Source: Amycolatopsis pretoriensis (GTDB lineage Bacteria; Actinomycetota; Actinomycetes; Mycobacteriales; Pseudonocardiaceae). Taken from it: 64,000 bases of DNA. Under the pieces are notes generated by a model that was not told the DNA's origin, did no database searches, and saw only the letters and a program-made list of their open reading frames with translations. Positions 42,029-51,678 of this stretch are shown here, piece by piece. The stretch is taken from assembly GCF_900107925.1 (NCBI RefSeq), contig NZ_FNUJ01000011.1, positions 124,001 to 188,000 of the forward strand, written 5' to 3'. A program made the translations under genes and the position numbers. How positions within the stretch are numbered: position 1 is the stretch's first letter; each line of letters opens with the position of its first letter.

Positions 42029-42580
42029 TCAGTCGAGGAGGGCGTCCAGGTCGATCTTGACCGGGAAGGGGACGTCGGTGGCGAAGGTCCCGGTGACCGC
42101 GGCGGCGCTCCGGTAGCCCTGGCAGGCGATCAGCGAGACCGGCTCGGTGAGGTCGACGATCCAGTAGTGCGGGATGCCGGCGTCGGCGTACTCGTCGCGC
42201 TTGACCCGGTAGTCGGTGCGCGTCGATTCCGGCGACACGACCTCGACCACCACCGCGACCTCGTCGGCGCGAAGCATCTCGTCGTCACCCCGCGCAAGCA
42301 CGGCTCTGTCGAAAACCGTCAGGTCGGGCCGGCGCGAGAAGCCGGGACGATCGGCAGGCGCCAGCCGCAGGTCGATGTCGATGCCGGGGATGATCCTCAG
42401 CTCGGGTGGCAACTGCGGATCGAGCCGGCTGGCCAGCTGAAACGAAGCCCGGTTGTGCACCGCGCCCGGGCTGGGTGACGTCACCACCCGGCCCTCCACG
42501 AGTTCGGTGAAGCCCACTTCGGTCTCGCCGAGCGACGAATACTCCTCGATGGTCAACAGCCGAACCGGAACTGCGGTCAT
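42029..42580 (-). CDS. Uma2-family putative nuclease (DUF820), paralog 2
   Basis: 183 residues and collinear with the downstream paralog; RRPDLTVFD, VVVEVVSPESTRTD and KRDEYADAGIPHYWIVDL supply the catalytic pattern. The 3' ends of the two genes are nearly identical, arguing for recent tandem duplication. It is separated from paralog 1 by 54 nt. Confidence 0.88.
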   Translation of the reverse strand: MTAVPVRLLTIEEYSSLGETEVGFTELVEGRVVTSPSPGAVHNRASFQLASRLDPQLPPELRIIPGIDIDLRLAPADRPGFSRRPDLTVFDRAVLARGDDEMLRADEVAVVVEVVSPESTRTDYRVKRDEYADAGIPHYWIVDLTEPVSLIACQGYRSAAAVTGTFATDVPFPVKIDLDALLD

Positions 42581-42665
42581 CGCGCCTCCTCACGTGACCG
42601 GCCCCCCGAGCCGACCGTGAGTAACGCTATCTGTACCGAGCGTGCGACACCCTTCCCTCAACCGG

Positions 42666-43802
42666 CTACGCCTTCTTCAGCTCCCGCGCGATGACCACCC
42701 GCTGGATCTGATTGGTCCCCTCGAAGATCTGCGGCACCTTCGCCTCCCGCATGTACCGCTCCACCGGGAAGTCCCGCGTGTACCCGGCCCCACCCAGAAC
42801 CTGCACGGCGTCCGTCGTCACCTTCATCGCCCCATCGGTCGCCACCAGCTTCGCGATCGACGCCTGGCGCTGGAACGGCAACCCGCGGTCACGCCGGCGC
42901 GCCGCCTCCAGATAGCAAGCCCGGGACGACTCGACCACCGCCGCCATGTCGGCCAGCAGGAACTCCACCCCCTGGAAGTCGATGATCGACCGGCCGAACT
43001 GCGTCCGCCCCTTCGCGTACGCCACCGCCTCGTCCAGCGCCGCCTGCGCCAAGCCCACCGCGCACGCCGCGATGCCGAGCCGGCCCGAGCTCAACGACGA
43101 CAGCGCGATCCGGAGGCCGTCGCCCGGGGAACCCAGCAGTCGCGACGCAGGCACCCGGGCGTCGGAGAAGACCATCTGGGCCGTCGGGGAGCCCGTCAGG
43201 CCCATCTTGCGCTCGCGCGGGGCCGCCGACAGGCCCGAAGTGGCCGAGTCGACCAGCAGGCACGAGATCTCGGAAGAACCCGTCCGGACCATCGTCGTGT
43301 AGAAGTCCGCGACTCCCGCGTGCGTGATCCACGCCTTCGTCCCGTTGACGACGTAGTCCGAGCCGTCGAGACGCGCGCGTGTCGACAAAGCGGCCGCGTC
43401 CGAACCCGCGTGCGTCTCCGACAGCGCGTACGCGCCCAGCAGCGAGCCCTCCAGCATCTCCGGCAGCCATTCCGCTCGCTGCGCGTCCGTGCCGTACTCC
43501 GCCAGCGCGTAGCAGGACATCGTGTGCACCGACAGGCCGACGCCGACCGTCATCCACGCGGTCGCGATCTCCTCCAGGACCTGCAGGTACACCTCGTACG
43601 GCACCTCGCCGCCGCCCCAGCGCTCCGCGTACGGCAGCCCCAGCAGGCCGGACTTGCCCAGGAGGCGGAACTGCTCCCGCGGGAACTGCTCGGCCTCCTC
43701 GGCCGCCGCCGCTCGGGGCGCGAGCTCGTCGCGCGCGATTTCCCTGGCCAGGGCGACCAGGTCCTCGGCGTCCGAAGAAGGCAGCAGGCGTTCGGCGGGC
43801 AT
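42666..43802 (-). CDS. acyl-CoA dehydrogenase
   Basis: 378 residues. FAD-dependent acyl-CoA dehydrogenase: N-terminal helical domain, ALSETHAGSDAAAL and ARLDGSDYVVNGTKAWITHAG in the middle beta domain, and the C-terminal QVLGGAGYTRDFPVERYMREAK followed by IFEGTNQIQR that closes over the substrate. The substrate chain length is unknown. Divergent from a TetR gene with a clear inverted repeat in the shared gap, so probably repressed by it. Confidence 0.93.
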   Translation of the reverse strand: MPAERLLPSSDAEDLVALAREIARDELAPRAAAAEEAEQFPREQFRLLGKSGLLGLPYAERWGGGEVPYEVYLQVLEEIATAWMTVGVGLSVHTMSCYALAEYGTDAQRAEWLPEMLEGSLLGAYALSETHAGSDAAALSTRARLDGSDYVVNGTKAWITHAGVADFYTTMVRTGSSEISCLLVDSATSGLSAAPRERKMGLTGSPTAQMVFSDARVPASRLLGSPGDGLRIALSSLSSGRLGIAACAVGLAQAALDEAVAYAKGRTQFGRSIIDFQGVEFLLADMAAVVESSRACYLEAARRRDRGLPFQRQASIAKLVATDGAMKVTTDAVQVLGGAGYTRDFPVERYMREAKVPQIFEGTNQIQRVVIARELKKA

Positions 43803-43819
43803 CCTTGTCCTCCAAAGCG

Positions 43820-43858
43820 GTACTGAAAACAGTACTGTGGGCCCGCTCAGAGTACAGT
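43820..43858. promoter_or_regulatory. operator array between acyl-CoA dehydrogenase and TetR genes
   Basis: Perfect inverted repeat GTACTG-AAAA-CAGTAC at 43820-43835; the half-site AGTACTGT (43831-43838) then pairs with AGTACAGT at 43851-43858. TACAGT could also act as a -10 for the TetR gene. The arrangement fits a TetR repressor binding two overlapping sites. Confidence 0.6.
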
Positions 43859-43903
43859 AAGACAGGCCTGGGGTGGCCGGACGACGTAGGAGATAGTGAT
43901 CCG

Positions 43904-44485
43904 ATGCCTCCCGAACCCCGCCGCCGGCCGACCGCGCGCCAGCGCGCCCTGCTCGGTGACCTCGAGGCGCTCTTCCTCGCGGAGGGGTTCGCCGATTTCA
44001 CGCTCGACGACCTCGCCGGCCGTCTGCGCTGCTCGAAGTCGACGCTCTACGCGCTCGCGCCCAGCAAGGAGCAGCTCGCCGTCAAGGTCGTCACGCACTT
44101 CTTCCGGGGCGCCGGCGAGCGGATCGAGGAGCGGATCGCCGGGATCGACGACGCTCGCAAGCTCATCGGGGAGTACCTGGCCGGCGTCGCCGAGCACCTG
44201 AACCGGGCGTCGCCGGCGTTCATGCGCGACCTCGCCGAGTTCGGGCCGGCCCGCGAGGCCTACCAGGTCAACAGCCGGTTCGCGGCGAAGCGCCTTCGCG
44301 AGTTCATCGACAAGGGCGTCGCCGACGGCGTCTTCCGCGACGTCCACGCCCGGCTCGTCGCCGAGATGACGAACCTGATCATCGAAGGCATCCAGACCGG
44401 GGTGCTCGGCCGGCGGATCGACGTCTCCGACGCCGAAGCGTTCACCGCCCTGGGTGAACTGCTGCTCGGTGGGCTGAACAAATAG
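43904..44485 (+). CDS. TetR/AcrR-family regulator of the acyl-CoA dehydrogenase
   Basis: 193 residues from ATG (MPPEPRRRPTARQRALLGDLEALF). Helix-turn-helix: FTLDDLAGRLRCSKSTLYALAPSKEQL, an unusual recognition helix. The frame is open for a further 175 codons upstream, but the start here fits AGGAG and the family. Divergent from the acyl-CoA dehydrogenase; probably responds to an acyl-CoA or its product. Confidence 0.85.
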   Translation: MPPEPRRRPTARQRALLGDLEALFLAEGFADFTLDDLAGRLRCSKSTLYALAPSKEQLAVKVVTHFFRGAGERIEERIAGIDDARKLIGEYLAGVAEHLNRASPAFMRDLAEFGPAREAYQVNSRFAAKRLREFIDKGVADGVFRDVHARLVAEMTNLIIEGIQTGVLGRRIDVSDAEAFTALGELLLGGLNK

Positions 44486-44526
44486 CGGACAGGAATTGTC
44501 AGCCCGAACTCCATTAAACTCCCGGC

Positions 44527-45468
44527 GTGATCGTCGTAGGCGGAGAAGCTCTGGTCGACCTGGTCCCCGGTGACCCCCTGGATTCCACTGTGGACGGTGG
44601 GCTGCGCGCGCTGCTGCCGCGCCTGGGCGGTGGGCCGTACAACGTCGCGCTGGCGGCCGGGCGCCTCGGCGTGCCGGCGGCCTTCCTCTCGCGCGTGTCC
44701 ACCGACCGCTTCGGCGAGGCGATGGTGGAGCGCCTGCACGCTTCCGCCGTCGACACGTCGTTGCTGCAACGCGGTGACGAACCGACGACGCTCGCCGTCG
44801 TCGCGCTCGACGCCAAGGGCGCCGCGCACTACACGTTCTACGTCGAAGGCACCGCGGACCGGCTCGTCGCCGACCCGGGACCGCTTCCGGAGAACGTGAC
44901 CGCGCTCTCGCTCGGCACCCTCGGGATGGTCCTCGAGCCCGGCGCGTCGGCGTACGAGGCCATGCTGCGGCGCGAGGCCGCGCGTGGCGTGCTGACCGTC
45001 CTCGACCCGAACATCCGCGAGGCGCTGATCACCGACCCGGCCGCCTACCGCGCCCGGTTCACCTCCTGGCTGCCGGACGTTCGCCTGCTGAAGATCTCCG
45101 ACGACGACGCCGCGTGGCTCACCGGCGGCGCCGACCCGGTCGCCGCCGCGAAGACGTGGGTCGAGTCCGGTGTGGACGCCGTGGTGCTCACCCGGGGCGC
45201 CGACGGCATCGCGGTGATCACCGCCGCAGGTGAGCTGGCCCACGTCCCGTCGCGGAAGGTGACCGTGGTCGACACCATCGGCGCCGGCGACACGGTCCAG
45301 GGCGCGCTGCTGGCCTGGTTGCACACCCGAAAGGTCACCGACCTGGCCTCTCTCGACGCGGGCGCGTGGCGCGACGCCCTCGAATTCGCGGCGAAAGCGG
45401 CGTCCATCACGGTTTCGCGCAGCGGTGCCGAGCCGCCCACGTCCGCCGATTTGGCGGCCGCCGTGTGA
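44527..45468 (+). CDS. PfkB-family carbohydrate kinase (fructokinase-like)
   Basis: 313 residues, GTG start. The PfkB signatures are present: GGGPYNVALAAGRLGVPAAFLS near residues 37-58 and DTIGAGDTVQGALLAWL near residues 256-272 with the catalytic Asp of GAGD. It should phosphorylate a sugar or nucleoside, probably fructose by similarity to the short N-terminal MIVVGGEALVDLVPG. It stands alone, 41 nt after the TetR gene. The 198-bp gap after it holds the gltA leader; I see no definite promoter in it. Confidence 0.9.
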   Translation: MIVVGGEALVDLVPGDPLDSTVDGGLRALLPRLGGGPYNVALAAGRLGVPAAFLSRVSTDRFGEAMVERLHASAVDTSLLQRGDEPTTLAVVALDAKGAAHYTFYVEGTADRLVADPGPLPENVTALSLGTLGMVLEPGASAYEAMLRREAARGVLTVLDPNIREALITDPAAYRARFTSWLPDVRLLKISDDDAAWLTGGADPVAAAKTWVESGVDAVVLTRGADGIAVITAAGELAHVPSRKVTVVDTIGAGDTVQGALLAWLHTRKVTDLASLDAGAWRDALEFAAKAASITVSRSGAEPPTSADLAAAV

Positions 45469-45666
45469 ACCTGGTCCCAAAGGGGCACCCAGGAGCAACG
45501 CCACCGCTGCGCGAACGCACGTTTCTCGACTAACGTTGAGGGGCATTCTTCATACCCCAGCGGGGCGGTGTGCAGCGAGGCGCCAGTGTTTCCTCGCGTG
45601 AACACGTGGCTACCTGTGGAACCCGCAGGCGCCGCCGGCCCGTGCCGAAACGTGAGAGGGACTTGC

Positions 45667-46983
<1,317 letters not shown>

Positions 46984-47001
46984 CGCAGTCACCCAGGTAA
47001 C

Positions 47002-47031
47002 CGCCCCGTCGTGCACCCGCACGGCGGGGCG
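47002..47031. terminator. gltA terminator hairpin
   Basis: CGCCCCGTCGTGC (47002-47014) pairs with GCACGGCGGGGCG (47019-47031), one mismatch. Ends 16 nt before the photolyase start. Confidence 0.7.
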
Positions 47032-47047
47032 CTTATCGTTGGGCCGC

Positions 47048-48394
47048 GTGACCAAAGAAGCACCCGTCGTCCTGTGGTTCCGCCGCGACCTGCGGCTGGG
47101 CGACCACGCAGCCCTGCTCGAGGCGTCGAAGCACAGCAAGCACGTCCTCGCGCTGTACGTCCTCGACGAGGCCCTGCTGAAGCCGGGTGGCGCACCGCGT
47201 GAAGCCTTCATGTACGGCTGCTTGGAGAAGCTGAACGAGCAGCTGGGCGGACGGCTGATGCTGGTCCGCGGCGAGCCGGCGGTGGAGGTCGTCCGCGCGG
47301 CGAAGAAGATCGGCGCGGCCGCGGTGCACGTCAGCGCCGACACCGGCCCGTACGGCCGCCGGCGGGACGCTTCCGTGGCGAAAGCGTTGGCGGAAAACAA
47401 CATCGACTGGGTCGAGACGGGCTCGCCGTACGCCGTCACGCCGGGGCAGGTCACCAAGCCGGACGGCGACCCCTACCGCGTCTTCACGCCGTTCTACCGG
47501 GCGTGGACCGGCCGCGGCTGGCACTCACCCGCCGACACCGGACCGTCCCTTGTGGACTGGATGGAACCGCCGAAGTCGCTGAAGATCCCCAAGCCGCCCA
47601 AGGTTTCCGCGACCCTGCCCGAGCCGGGCGAGCAGGCCGCGCTGGACGTCTGGCACGACTTCCTCGACGGCCCGATCGAGACCTACGACGCCGACCGCGA
47701 CCGGCCGGACCGCGAGGGGACGACGCGGCTTTCGCCGTACCTGCGCTGGGGGAACATCCACCCGCGGACCATCCTGGCGGACCTCGAAGGCGACGACCGC
47801 GTCGGCGCGAAGTCGTTGCGCAGCGAGATCTGCTGGCGCGAGTTCCACGCCGACGTCCTGTGGAACCGGCCGGAAACCGCGCGGAAGAACTACGACAAGC
47901 GCTTCGACGGAATGAAGCACGACGACGACCCCGAGGCCTTCGAACGGTGGTGCGCCGGCAAGACGGGCTACCCGATCGTCGACGCGGGGATGCGGCAGCT
48001 GCTGGCCGAGGGCTGGATGCACAACCGCGTCCGGATGGTCGTCGCGAGCTTCCTGGTGAAGGACCTGCACCTGCCGTGGTGGCTCGGCGCGCGGCACTTC
48101 ATGAAGCACCTCGTCGACGGCGACCTCGCGTCGAACCAGCTGAACTGGCAGTGGGTCGCCGGCTGCGGCACCGACGCGGCGCCGTACTTCCGGATCTTCA
48201 ACCCGACGACGCAGGGGGAGAAGTTCGATCCGAACGGCGACTACGTCCGCAAGTACGTGCCGGAGCTGCGTCCGGTCGAGGGCAAGGCGGTCCACAAGCT
48301 GAAGGACCGCCCCAAGGAGTACCCGGAGCCGATGGTCGACCACGCCCACGAGCGCCAGGTTTCCTTGGAGCGGTACGGCAAGATCACGTCGTGA
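47048..48394 (+). CDS. phr: deoxyribodipyrimidine photo-lyase (CPD photolyase, class I)
   Basis: 448 residues from GTG (VTKEAPVVLWFRRDLRLGDHAA); a TTG three codons upstream is possible. N-terminal antenna domain with FRRDLRLGDH; FAD domain with RLSPYLRWGNIHPRT, ICWREFHADVLWNRPE, GYPIVDAGMRQLLAEGWMHNR, LVDGDLASNQLNWQWVAGCGTDAAPYFRIFNPTTQ. Repairs cyclobutane dimers with blue light. No Shine-Dalgarno is visible, so it might be leaderless (TATCGT lies 11 nt before the start). Convergent with, and directly abutting, an ABC operon. Confidence 0.93.
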   Translation: MTKEAPVVLWFRRDLRLGDHAALLEASKHSKHVLALYVLDEALLKPGGAPREAFMYGCLEKLNEQLGGRLMLVRGEPAVEVVRAAKKIGAAAVHVSADTGPYGRRRDASVAKALAENNIDWVETGSPYAVTPGQVTKPDGDPYRVFTPFYRAWTGRGWHSPADTGPSLVDWMEPPKSLKIPKPPKVSATLPEPGEQAALDVWHDFLDGPIETYDADRDRPDREGTTRLSPYLRWGNIHPRTILADLEGDDRVGAKSLRSEICWREFHADVLWNRPETARKNYDKRFDGMKHDDDPEAFERWCAGKTGYPIVDAGMRQLLAEGWMHNRVRMVVASFLVKDLHLPWWLGARHFMKHLVDGDLASNQLNWQWVAGCGTDAAPYFRIFNPTTQGEKFDPNGDYVRKYVPELRPVEGKAVHKLKDRPKEYPEPMVDHAHERQVSLERYGKITS

Positions 48395-49585
48395 TCAGCC
48401 GCGCAGCGCCTCCGACAGCTTGATGCGGCTGCCGATGCGCAGCACGCTGTTGCCGTAGATCTTGCCGCCCAGCCAGGTGAGCAACGCGACCAGCGCGACG
48501 GTCAGCCCTAGCGAAAGCGCGATCTCCCACCCCGCGGCCGCGCCGGTCGAGATCCGGGCCGGCATCAGGATCGGCGAGAGCAGCGGGATCAGCGACAGCA
48601 CCTTCGTCCCCGAGCCCGACGGGTCCCGCAGCAGCAGGTTGATCCCGGCGATGAACCCGACGATGAGGATGATGTTGAGCGGCGAGACCACCGACTGCGT
48701 GTCCTCCTGCCGCGAGACGAGCGACCCCAACGCGCCGTAGATCGTGGCGTACAACAGGAAACCGAGCAGGTACCAGAGCAGGCCCCACAGCAGCGTGCCG
48801 GTCGCGAAGCCGGACAGGGAGAACACCCCGGTCGCCGACGCGGCGGCGAGCCCGGCCGCGCCGAGGATCACCAGCTGCGTCAGCCCGACCAGGCCGAGCC
48901 CGATCACCTTGCCCAGCAACAGCTGCCACGGCCGCACGCTGGCGAGCAGGATCTCGACCACCCGGCTCGACTTCTCCTCGACGACGCCCTGGGCGACCAT
49001 CATCCCGTAGGTGATGATGCTGATGTAGAGCAGGAACGCGACGATCAGGCCGACGACGAGCCGTTGCGTGTGGTCGGCGGGTTCCGGCGAGATCGGGTCG
49101 TCCTGCACGTGGGTTCCGCCGACCTGCGCCATCACCTCGGCCGGCTCGAGCTGCGCGGACGACAGCACGCCGTCGAGGACCTGCTGCTGCGCCACCTGGT
49201 CCAGCACCTTGCGGAGCTGGTCGTCCAAAGAGGACTTGTAGGTGGCGGTCAGCTTCGCCGCGCTGCCCGAGACGAGCGCGTCGAGATCGCCGTCTTCGAC
49301 CTTCTTGCGGCCCTCGGCCGGATCGGTGACGGTGACCGTGTCGACGTGCCGCCCGGACTGGGCCGCCGCGACCTGCAGCTGCCGCGCGATCCCGGTCGCC
49401 TGGCCGGTGAGCCCGACCGTGCTCTTGTCCGCCGAGCCGGCCAGCGACGTCTGGAACCCGACGTACCCCAGCAGCAGCACGAGCAGCACCACGGTGCCGA
49501 CGACGAACGAACGCGTGCGCAGGCGCGTGTTCAGCTCGCGCTTCATCACGAGCCAGACGGCCCGTCGGCCGCTCAGCTTCCTCAT
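48395..49585 (-). CDS. ABC-2 transporter permease (NatB-like)
   Basis: 396 residues. One N-terminal helix (VVGTVVLLVLLLGYVGFQ), an extracellular domain of about 150 residues (DKSTVGLTGQATG to QDDPISPEPADHTQ), then five helices with MMVAQGVVEEKSSRVVEILLASVRPWQLLLGK, the ABC2_membrane_3 signature. This is the NatB architecture. Last gene of the Xre-controlled operon. Its stop directly abuts that of photolyase with no gap. Confidence 0.88.
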   Translation of the reverse strand: MRKLSGRRAVWLVMKRELNTRLRTRSFVVGTVVLLVLLLGYVGFQTSLAGSADKSTVGLTGQATGIARQLQVAAAQSGRHVDTVTVTDPAEGRKKVEDGDLDALVSGSAAKLTATYKSSLDDQLRKVLDQVAQQQVLDGVLSSAQLEPAEVMAQVGGTHVQDDPISPEPADHTQRLVVGLIVAFLLYISIITYGMMVAQGVVEEKSSRVVEILLASVRPWQLLLGKVIGLGLVGLTQLVILGAAGLAAASATGVFSLSGFATGTLLWGLLWYLLGFLLYATIYGALGSLVSRQEDTQSVVSPLNIILIVGFIAGINLLLRDPSGSGTKVLSLIPLLSPILMPARISTGAAAGWEIALSLGLTVALVALLTWLGGKIYGNSVLRIGSRIKLSEALRG

Positions 49586-50496
49586 CGCGGGACCCCCTCT
49601 TGAGACACTGCGTCGCGGAAAAGCTCGGTCAACGACCGGCGACGCCGGCTGAACTCGGTGACCGGCCCGGTCGCCAGCGCGGCGGCGAGCACGGCCTGGT
49701 CGTCGGCGCTCGGGTCGAGGTCGAGGACCGCGGTGGCGCCGTGGTTTTCCAGCACGCGCACGCCGGGCAGGCCGGCAGCCCAGCCTTCGGGCGCGGCGGG
49801 CGCGGTGACGACGAGCTTGCTGCTCGCGCCCGCCGTCAGCTCGTCGACCGTGCCGACCGCGACCATCCGGCCGCCGCGGATGATCCCGACCCGGTCACAC
49901 AGCCGCTCGACGAGGTCGAGCTGGTGGCTGGAGAACACGACCGGCACGCCGGCCGCGGCCTTCTCGCGCAGCACACCGCTCATGACGTCGACGGCGAGCG
50001 GGTCGAGGCCGGAGAACGGCTCGTCGAGCACCAGCACGGCCGGGTCGTGCACGAGCGCGGCGGCCAGCTGGACGCGTTGCTGGTTGCCGAGGCTGAGCTT
50101 CTGGACCTCGTCCTTGCGCCGGTCGGCCAGCCCGAGCCGGGAGATCCAGGTCTCGGCGTTGCGGTGGGCCTCGTTCGCGGTGAGGCCGTGCAGTTCGGCG
50201 AGGTAGACGAGCTGCTCCAGCACCTTCATCTTCGGGTAGAGCCCGCGTTCCTCGGGCATGTAACCGATGTGGGTGCGGGTTTCGTGCGTGATCTTCTCGC
50301 CGCCGAACCGGACCTCACCGCCGTCGGCGGCCAGCACGCCGAGCGCGATCCGCATGGTGGTCGTCTTGCCGGCGCCGTTGCTGCCGACGAAGCCGAACAG
50401 CTCGCCGGCGCGGACGTCGAACGTGACGCCGTCCAGCGCGACCTTGGCGCCGTAGCGCTTGGAGATCCCGTCGATCTCCAGTGTCCCCTCAGGCAT
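49582..50496 (-). CDS. ABC transporter ATP-binding protein (NatA-like)
   Basis: 304 residues: Walker A GSNGAGKTTT near residues 38-47, Q-loop YMPEERGLYPKM (typical of NatA-type), signature LSLGNQQRVQLAAA, Walker B VLVLDEPFSGLDP, and VVFSSHQLDLVERL. The signature LSLGNQQR fits the NatA/YhaQ group of exporters. It overlaps the permease start by 4 nt and the upstream membrane protein by 8 nt. Confidence 0.9.
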   Translation of the reverse strand: MPEGTLEIDGISKRYGAKVALDGVTFDVRAGELFGFVGSNGAGKTTTMRIALGVLAADGGEVRFGGEKITHETRTHIGYMPEERGLYPKMKVLEQLVYLAELHGLTANEAHRNAETWISRLGLADRRKDEVQKLSLGNQQRVQLAAALVHDPAVLVLDEPFSGLDPLAVDVMSGVLREKAAAGVPVVFSSHQLDLVERLCDRVGIIRGGRMVAVGTVDELTAGASSKLVVTAPAAPEGWAAGLPGVRVLENHGATAVLDLDPSADDQAVLAAALATGPVTEFSRRRRSLTELFRDAVSQEGVPR

Positions 50497-51031
50497 TCCC
50501 CATCCCCTCGTCGAAGTCTTCGGGGTCGTCGTCCGGCAGCGCCCAGCCCAGGATGATCGTCGGGATGGTGGTGCCGGTGACCAGCAGCGCGGACATCATC
50601 ATCGCGCCGCGGAAGCCGCCGTCCTGGGTGTCCGCGACCACGATGCTGTAGATCATCGCGGCGATCATCAGGTAGCTCAGGATCTGGAAGCCGATGTAGG
50701 TGACGCGGTGGCGCCATTCGCGCTCGCGTTCGTCCAGCAGCCGCGAGAAGCCGCCGCTCATCCGGCCGGTGAGGATCCGCAGCAGCACGAACGCACTGGC
50801 CCCGACGAGCATGCTGCTCAGCCACACGGCGCCGTAGACCCAGTCATCGCCGGTCGTGAAGATCGACGCGCCGGTGACCAGGCCGAGGTCGGCGGCCGCC
50901 ACGACGACGGCGAGGGCCCGGCGGTGCTTCCGGGTGCGCCAGCCGGGCAGCATCTTGGCGTGCCGGAGTTCCCGTCGGTCCATCTTTTCCAGCTGACGTT
51001 CCCAGTAAGCGGCGAGCCGGTGCTCGGTCAT
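50489..51031 (-). CDS. small four-helix membrane protein of the Xre-ABC operon
   Basis: 180 residues from ATG (MTEHRLAAYWERQLEKMDRR). A basic N-terminal stretch precedes helices near 40-58, 66-86, 114-135 and 145-165, and an acidic tail PDDDPEDFDEGMGNA. I do not recognise a family. Its start overlaps the Xre stop by 4 nt and its end overlaps the ATPase gene by 8 nt, so it belongs to the same transporter operon. Confidence 0.75.
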   Translation of the reverse strand: MTEHRLAAYWERQLEKMDRRELRHAKMLPGWRTRKHRRALAVVVAAADLGLVTGASIFTTGDDWVYGAVWLSSMLVGASAFVLLRILTGRMSGGFSRLLDEREREWRHRVTYIGFQILSYLMIAAMIYSIVVADTQDGGFRGAMMMSALLVTGTTIPTIILGWALPDDDPEDFDEGMGNA

Positions 51032-51297
51032 GCTCCCCCCTCGCGGTAGACCTGGGTGGACAACGGCGTGAACGGTTCGCGGCTGAACACCGCTTCGACC
51101 GGCAGGTCGAATACCGCGCAGAGCCGGAACGCCAGGTCCAGGCTCGGGTAGTGGTCGCCCCGCTCGAGCGCGCCGATGGTCTGCGGGTTGACGTCGACGG
51201 CGGTGGCGAGCGCGGCCCGGCTCAGCCCGCGCTCGGCGCGGAGCACGGGCAGCCGGTTGTAGATCGGCAGCTCCTGGCCGCGTCTGACCGGACTCAT
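51028..51297 (-). CDS. small Xre/Cro-type HTH regulator
   Basis: 89 residues from the ATG at 51297 (MSPVRRGQELPIYNRL); an ATG two codons upstream at 51303 is equally possible. Helix-turn-helix: LRAERGLSRAALATAVDVNPQTIGALERGDHYPSLDLAFRLCAVFDLPVEAVF, the compact YgzD/YozG-like group often regulating ABC or membrane protein operons. The rest is a short tail. It heads the operon and probably represses it through the palindrome just upstream. Confidence 0.9.
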   Translation of the reverse strand: MSPVRRGQELPIYNRLPVLRAERGLSRAALATAVDVNPQTIGALERGDHYPSLDLAFRLCAVFDLPVEAVFSREPFTPLSTQVYREGGA

Positions 51298-51304
51298 GAA
51301 CATA

Positions 51305-51332
51305 CTGTTGCAAAAACCCAACAGGTCGTCAA
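51305..51332 (-). promoter_or_regulatory. promoter and palindromic operator of the Xre-ABC operon
   Basis: CTGTTG (51305-51310) and CAACAG (51319-51324) form an inverted repeat in the spacer. On the minus strand TTGACG (51327-51332) is a -35 candidate with CAGTAT (19 nt) or AACAGT (17 nt) as -10. The start codon is only about 5 nt further, so a leaderless transcript is possible. An operator in the spacer fits self-repression by the Xre protein. Confidence 0.55.
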
Positions 51333-51350
51333 GTTAAGTGCACATCAAGC

Positions 51351-51445
51351 GGTATCCACAGGGTGGCCGTGATGTGGACAGGCTGGGCGGCTCGGCGCTG
51401 GGGACGGCTTGCTGTCGGTGGTCGCCGATAAACTGGACGTGGGCA
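51351..51445 (+). repeat. dispersed element copy B
   Basis: Matches 33873-33970 in the same orientation: TCCACAGGGTGGCCGTGATG aligns with TCCACAGGTGGTCCGTGATG, and TGTCGGTGGTCGCCGATA aligns with TGTCGGGTGGGGCGGATA. Directly left of the IS110-type element, so the insertion may have hit this relic. Confidence 0.5.
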
Positions 51446-51499
51446 CGCCCCGTTACCTTTTTCGTGGTTCCTGATCAAGGAGCTGTGGTCGCCAGGCCC

Positions 51500-51640
51500 G
51501 GCATGACTTGCGCCCCCAGTCGAACCCATGATCCGGGGGGTGGTGTCACCGGGTCTGGTGGCATCGAGGGACCGCTGATAGGGACACGGCCACCGGAAGG
51601 TAGGTCTCGTCGTAACGTGGGTGCCGGCCATCGATGCCCG
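51500..51640 (+). ncRNA. candidate IS110 bridge RNA region
   Basis: In IS110-group elements (IS621 type) the noncoding end before the recombinase gene encodes a bridge RNA whose internal loops pair with donor and target DNA. Here CTGGTGGC (51555-51562) can pair with GCCACCGG (51589-51596), leaving a 26-nt loop that contains GATAGGGACAC, the 11-mer repeated at the presumed right end. Further stems are possible but not drawn. Structure by eye only. Confidence 0.35.
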
Positions 51641-51678
51641 ACCCGGTGACCACTCGCGGCGGACGAACGGCATGGTGG

